From contig NZ_BMVL01000013.1 in the NCBI RefSeq assembly GCF_014650695.1, forward strand, positions 96,720 to 160,719: a stretch of 64,000 nucleotides of DNA, in the 5' to 3' direction. The stretch is from Streptomyces avidinii (GTDB taxonomy: Bacteria; Actinomycetota; Actinomycetes; Streptomycetales; Streptomycetaceae). A program made the translations under genes and the position numbers. Below the pieces are notes generated by a model. The model was not told the origin of the DNA. It saw only the letters and a list, made by a program, of their open reading frames with translations, and did no database searches. Shown piece after piece: positions 60,875 through 64,000 of this stretch (position 1 is its first letter; each line of letters opens with the position of its first letter).

Positions 60875-62845
60875 CTACTTGCCGTCTGCCTTGGCCGTCG
60901 CGTCGATCGCCGCCAGGGAGCGGCGGGCCTGGTTGCGGTCCGTGGTGTACCAGAAGTCCGGCAGCGTGGCCCGCAGGAAGCTTCCGTACCGGGCCGTTGC
61001 CAGCCGGGGATCCAGCACCGCGACGACGCCCCTGTCGCCCGAGGCCCGTACGAGACGGCCCGCGCCCTGGGCCATCAGCAGGGCGGCATGCGTGGCGGCG
61101 ACGGCCATGAAGCCGTTTCCGCCGTGCTCCTCGACCGACTTCTGGCGGGCGCTCATCAGCGGGTCGTCGGGGCGCGGGAAGGGGATCCGGTCCATGACCA
61201 CGAGCTGACAGCTGGGTCCCGGCACGTCCACGCCCTGCCAGAGCGACAACGTTCCGAACAGGCAGGTCTTCGGGTCGGCGGCGAAGGACTTGATCAGCTC
61301 GCCGAGGGTTTCCTCGCCCTGGAGCAGGATGGGGTTGTCGAGTCGGCCGCGCAGTTCCTCGGCGGCTGCCTTGGCGCCGCGCATGGAGGAGAAGAGGCCG
61401 AGGGTGCGGCCGCCGGCCGCCTCGATCAGCTCGGCGAGCTCGTCCATCATGTCGCCGCGGGTCCCCTCACGGCCCGGCGTGGCCAGGTGCTTGGCGACGT
61501 AGAGGATGCCCTGCTTCGGATAGTCGAAGGGCGAGCCGACGTCGAGGCCCTGCCAGACGGGCACGTCGTCCCCCTCGACGCCTTCGGGAGAAAGCCCCAG
61601 GGAGGCCGCGACGCCGTTGAAGTCACCGCCCAGCTTGAGGGTGGCGGAGGTCAGCACCACGGAGCGGTCCTCGAACAGCTTCTCGCGCAGCAGCCCGGAC
61701 ACCGACAGCGGGGCGACCCGGAGGGTGGCGCCGAAGCGGTCGTGGCGCTCGTACCAGACGACGTCGTACTCGGAGCCGTTGGTGATCCGCTCAGCCACCC
61801 CGTGGATGCTCTCGACGGCGGCCAGGGCCTGCTTGCGCACCGCGTCCTCGTCCTGGACGGACTTGTCCCGGGTCGCCCCGATCGCCGAGATCACATTGCG
61901 CGCAGCGTCCCGCAGGGACATCAGCGCATAGCCGAGGTCCTCGGGAATCTGCTCCAGCCGGCCGGGGAGCGCCAGCTCCATGACTCGCTCGAAGGTTTCG
62001 GAGGCGGTCTGCAGGGAGTCGGCGGTCTTCTCGTCGACCAGCTTGGCCGCACGCTTCACGGCCCGGTTGACCTGCCCCGGAGTGAGCTCGCCTGTGGCGA
62101 CACCGGTCACCCGGGAGACCAGCTCGTGGGCCTCGTCCACGATCAGCACCTCGTGCTGCGGCAGCACCGGAGCGCCCTCGATGGCGTCGATGGCGAGCAG
62201 CGCGTGATTGGTGACGACCACGTCCGCGAGCTTGGCCCGCTCACGGGCGGCCTCCGCGAAGCACTCGGCGCCGTACGCGCACTTCGTCGCGCCCAGGCAC
62301 TCGCGCGAGGAGACGGAGATCTGGGACCAGGCCTTGTCGGAGACACCCGGGGTCAGGTCGTCCCGGTCGCCGGTCTCCGTCTCGTCCGCCCAGTCCCGCA
62401 TGCGCAGCAGGTCCTGGCCGAGCTTGCTGGTGGGTGCGGCCGCCTCGAACTGGTCGAAAAGGCCGTCCTCCTCGTCCTGCGGGGCGCCCTCGTGCAGGCG
62501 ATGCAGGCACAGGTAGTTGGACCGGCCCTTGAGCATGGCGAACAGCGGGCGGCGGCGCAGCTGCGGATGCAGAGCGTCCACCGTCCGGGGCAGGTCGCGC
62601 TCGACGAGCTGCCGCTGGAGGGCGAGCGTCGCCGTGGCGACGACCACGCGCTCGCCGTGCGCGAGGGCCGGCACCAGGTAGCCGAGGGACTTACCGGTGC
62701 CGGTACCGGCCTGGATGAGCCGGTGGGAGTTGTCGTCGATCGCTTCGGCGACGGCTTCGGCCATGGCCACCTGGCCGGGGCGCTCCGTGCCGCCGACGGC
62801 GGAGACGGCGGCGTGCAGCAGGTCGGGGAGGGAGGGCTTCGTCAT
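60875..62845 (-). CDS. DinG/YoaA-type ATP-dependent DNA helicase
   Basis: A 656-residue XPD-like SF2 helicase. Walker A is IQAGTGTGKSLGYL and the DEAH box is VLIVDEAHELVSRV. Cysteines for a 4Fe-4S cluster lie in SNYLCLHR and ECLGATKCAYGAECF. The C-terminal motif VI is AQGAGRLVRASGDRG. It unwinds 5'-3' and handles D-loops, R-loops or stalled forks. Its position beside lexA fits damage response, but no SOS box was seen at its own start. It follows the siderophore synthetase gene by 52 bases on the same strand. ATG 62845. Confidence 0.92.
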   Translation of the reverse strand: MTKPSLPDLLHAAVSAVGGTERPGQVAMAEAVAEAIDDNSHRLIQAGTGTGKSLGYLVPALAHGERVVVATATLALQRQLVERDLPRTVDALHPQLRRRPLFAMLKGRSNYLCLHRLHEGAPQDEEDGLFDQFEAAAPTSKLGQDLLRMRDWADETETGDRDDLTPGVSDKAWSQISVSSRECLGATKCAYGAECFAEAARERAKLADVVVTNHALLAIDAIEGAPVLPQHEVLIVDEAHELVSRVTGVATGELTPGQVNRAVKRAAKLVDEKTADSLQTASETFERVMELALPGRLEQIPEDLGYALMSLRDAARNVISAIGATRDKSVQDEDAVRKQALAAVESIHGVAERITNGSEYDVVWYERHDRFGATLRVAPLSVSGLLREKLFEDRSVVLTSATLKLGGDFNGVAASLGLSPEGVEGDDVPVWQGLDVGSPFDYPKQGILYVAKHLATPGREGTRGDMMDELAELIEAAGGRTLGLFSSMRGAKAAAEELRGRLDNPILLQGEETLGELIKSFAADPKTCLFGTLSLWQGVDVPGPSCQLVVMDRIPFPRPDDPLMSARQKSVEEHGGNGFMAVAATHAALLMAQGAGRLVRASGDRGVVAVLDPRLATARYGSFLRATLPDFWYTTDRNQARRSLAAIDATAKADGK

Positions 62846-62897
62846 AGCACTGCCAACCCTACGGGGCCGCACCGACAGCGAGAGCATCGGCGAGGAA

Positions 62898-64000
62898 TCA
62901 TGGCCGGTACAAGGGGTTGGGGACGGTGCCGTACTGCACGGCGTGCGGGCGGTCGGGGCGGTCGCGATAGCCGTCCTCGTAGAGCCGGTTCCGGTTCAGG
63001 CAGAGCCGGCCGATGCGTTCCCCGAGCAGGTCGAAGAGCTCGTAGCGGTCCTTGAGCTCCGGGAAGCGTGCCTGGTGGCGCAGGATCTCCGCCCGGACGA
63101 GGGACCAGAAATCGCTCTCCGGGACACCGAGGCGGTCCTCACACAGGGCCGAGAGGTAGCGGAAGACGCCGACGAAGAGCCCGGAGTGGATGAACTGGGG
63201 CAGGAAGTCGGCGGGCTCGGTGAGCAGGACGGCCCGGACCTCGTCGGGCAGGGATGCCAGCTCGGGCAGGGGTTCGTCGCTGATGTTGACGTCGTCCACG
63301 AAGTCCTTGACCGCGAGCCGGACCGGCACGTCGTGCTCGTCGAAGATCACGACGGCGTTCTCGCCGTGCGGGGAGAAGACGGTGCCGTAGCGGTAGAGGA
63401 AGCGGAGCAGCGGGGGCAGGAGGGCGGCGAAGAGTCGCTGCAGCCAAGCGGTGGGGGTCAGTCCGGACCGGGCGACGAGCTCGGCGGTGAAGGAGCGGCC
63501 GCGCGGGTCGGTGTGGAGGAGCGAGGCGAGGGTCCGGGCGCGCTCGCCCGGTGCCAGCAGGCCTGCGAGGGGCTCGCGCCAGATCGCGCCGAGGAGCTCC
63601 TTGTACTGGTACGGGACCTCGGGCAGCGCGTCGTAGACGGGATGGCGGACGGTGACGGAGGCGACCTCACCGAGCAGGACGACCCTGCATTCGTCGCTCA
63701 GGAAGGGGTCTCCGTCGCGGAGGGAGTGGATCCAGGCCGTGACGGCGGGGGCGGCGAGCGCGAGGTCGCTGGGCAGTCCGCGCCAGACCATGGTGTTGAA
63801 GACGGAGAGCGGGAGCTTGACGCTGTGCCGGTCGGGCCGGCTGAGATTGAGGAAGGTGCGGACCGACTGCTGCGGGAGGCGCAGGTCGGGGTCGGCGGGG
63901 AGCGGCACCAGGGCCCCGGAGGCGAGTGCCGGGGCGAAGAGGGGGAGGACGACCTCGTCCCACTGCCAGGGGTGGACGGGGAGGTAGAGGTAGTGGAGCG
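62898..64000 (-). CDS. IucA/IucC-family NIS siderophore synthetase, N-terminal part outside window
   Basis: The frame is open through base 64000, so only the C-terminal 366 residues are seen. The visible part has the family HPWQW motif (about 20 codons from the edge), VRTFLNLSRPDRHSVKLPLS and, later, GTVFSPHGENAVVIFDE with VKDFVDDVNIS and LVRAEILRHQ, which define the NIS synthetase fold. These enzymes adenylate a carboxylate and join it to an amine or alcohol to build hydroxamate/citrate siderophores. From memory, a siderophore locus follows lexA/dinG in S. coelicolor; the partner genes would be further upstream, beyond the window. Confidence 0.88.
   Translation of the reverse strand, partial: LHYLYLPVHPWQWDEVVLPLFAPALASGALVPLPADPDLRLPQQSVRTFLNLSRPDRHSVKLPLSVFNTMVWRGLPSDLALAAPAVTAWIHSLRDGDPFLSDECRVVLLGEVASVTVRHPVYDALPEVPYQYKELLGAIWREPLAGLLAPGERARTLASLLHTDPRGRSFTAELVARSGLTPTAWLQRLFAALLPPLLRFLYRYGTVFSPHGENAVVIFDEHDVPVRLAVKDFVDDVNISDEPLPELASLPDEVRAVLLTEPADFLPQFIHSGLFVGVFRYLSALCEDRLGVPESDFWSLVRAEILRHQARFPELKDRYELFDLLGERIGRLCLNRNRLYEDGYRDRPDRPHAVQYGTVPNPLYRP

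Overview
The window is high-GC DNA (by eye around 70% G+C) with actinobacterial gene content and frequent GTG starts. It carries the Streptomyces principal sigma factor HrdB next to the sporulation regulator WhiH, plus ParC/ParE, LexA-NrdR-NrdJ, a DasR-type site at ptsH and a c-di-AMP riboswitch. The organism is almost certainly a Streptomyces. From memory, the gene order from about 4.2 kb rightwards resembles the conserved chromosomal core of S. coelicolor (roughly the SCO5800-SCO5845 interval, inverted). No tRNA, rRNA, CRISPR array or transposase was seen.

Layout. 0-4.1 kb: an accessory-looking plus-strand run holding a GHMP kinase (cut by the window edge), an overlapping cysteine-synthase-like PLP enzyme, a possible 28-codon ORF, a cis-prenyltransferase paralogue, and a DUF2236/MpaB-type oxygenase fused to EF-hands. 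The last two genes overlap by four bases. 4.2-9.5 kb: thymidine kinase, alkaline-phosphatase-like hydrolase and DUF5998, then a GNAT/acyl-CoA-synthetase (protein acetyltransferase) gene. 9.6-15.2 kb: ptsH with a DasR site, a GntR regulator, an M23 peptidase behind a ydaO riboswitch, and an M16 peptidase pair. 15.4-20.0 kb: parC, then an Mrr nuclease-TerD fusion. 20.1-23.8 kb: a COG0523 GTPase and a citrate synthase, divergent from a helix-turn-helix/citrate-synthase fusion, with palindromes between them. 23.8-24.5 kb: a frameshifted gene remnant. 24.6-29.0 kb: a CitA/CitB-type two-component system facing an acetate-type symporter operon. 29.2-38.0 kb: parE, a small zinc-ribbon-like protein, a secreted trypsin-like protease, hrdB, whiH and an ABC transporter. 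38.1-47.2 kb: Nudix regulator, glycogen-debranching-like protein, DUF4192, a RecQ helicase with a phosphoribosyltransferase-like tail, two unknown proteins and rnhB. 47.3-49.7 kb: a TetR/MFS efflux cassette with twin operators and a frameshift in the transporter. 49.7-55.8 kb: DUF4173 membrane protein, ADP-ribosylglycohydrolase, histidine phosphatase, YdbC/DUF4937 protein, arylamine N-acetyltransferase and DUF1152. 55.9-64.0 kb: nrdJ, nrdR, lexA, a DinG-type helicase, and the end of an IucA/IucC siderophore synthetase cut by the window edge.

Working together. Most of the right half is DNA metabolism and its control: topoisomerase IV (parC plus parE), dNTP supply (tdk, nrdJ/nrdR), SOS control (lexA), helicases (recQ, dinG) and rnhB. 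Carbon-flux control is spread through the left and middle: HPr with its DasR site, protein acetyltransferase, paired citrate synthases, the CitA/CitB-like system and the acetate-type symporter. The least explained loci are the cis-prenyltransferase/oxygenase-EF-hand pair with its kinase and PLP neighbours, the Mrr-TerD fusion, and the helix-turn-helix/citrate-synthase fusion. Where two candidate starts exist the choice is stated in the entry.
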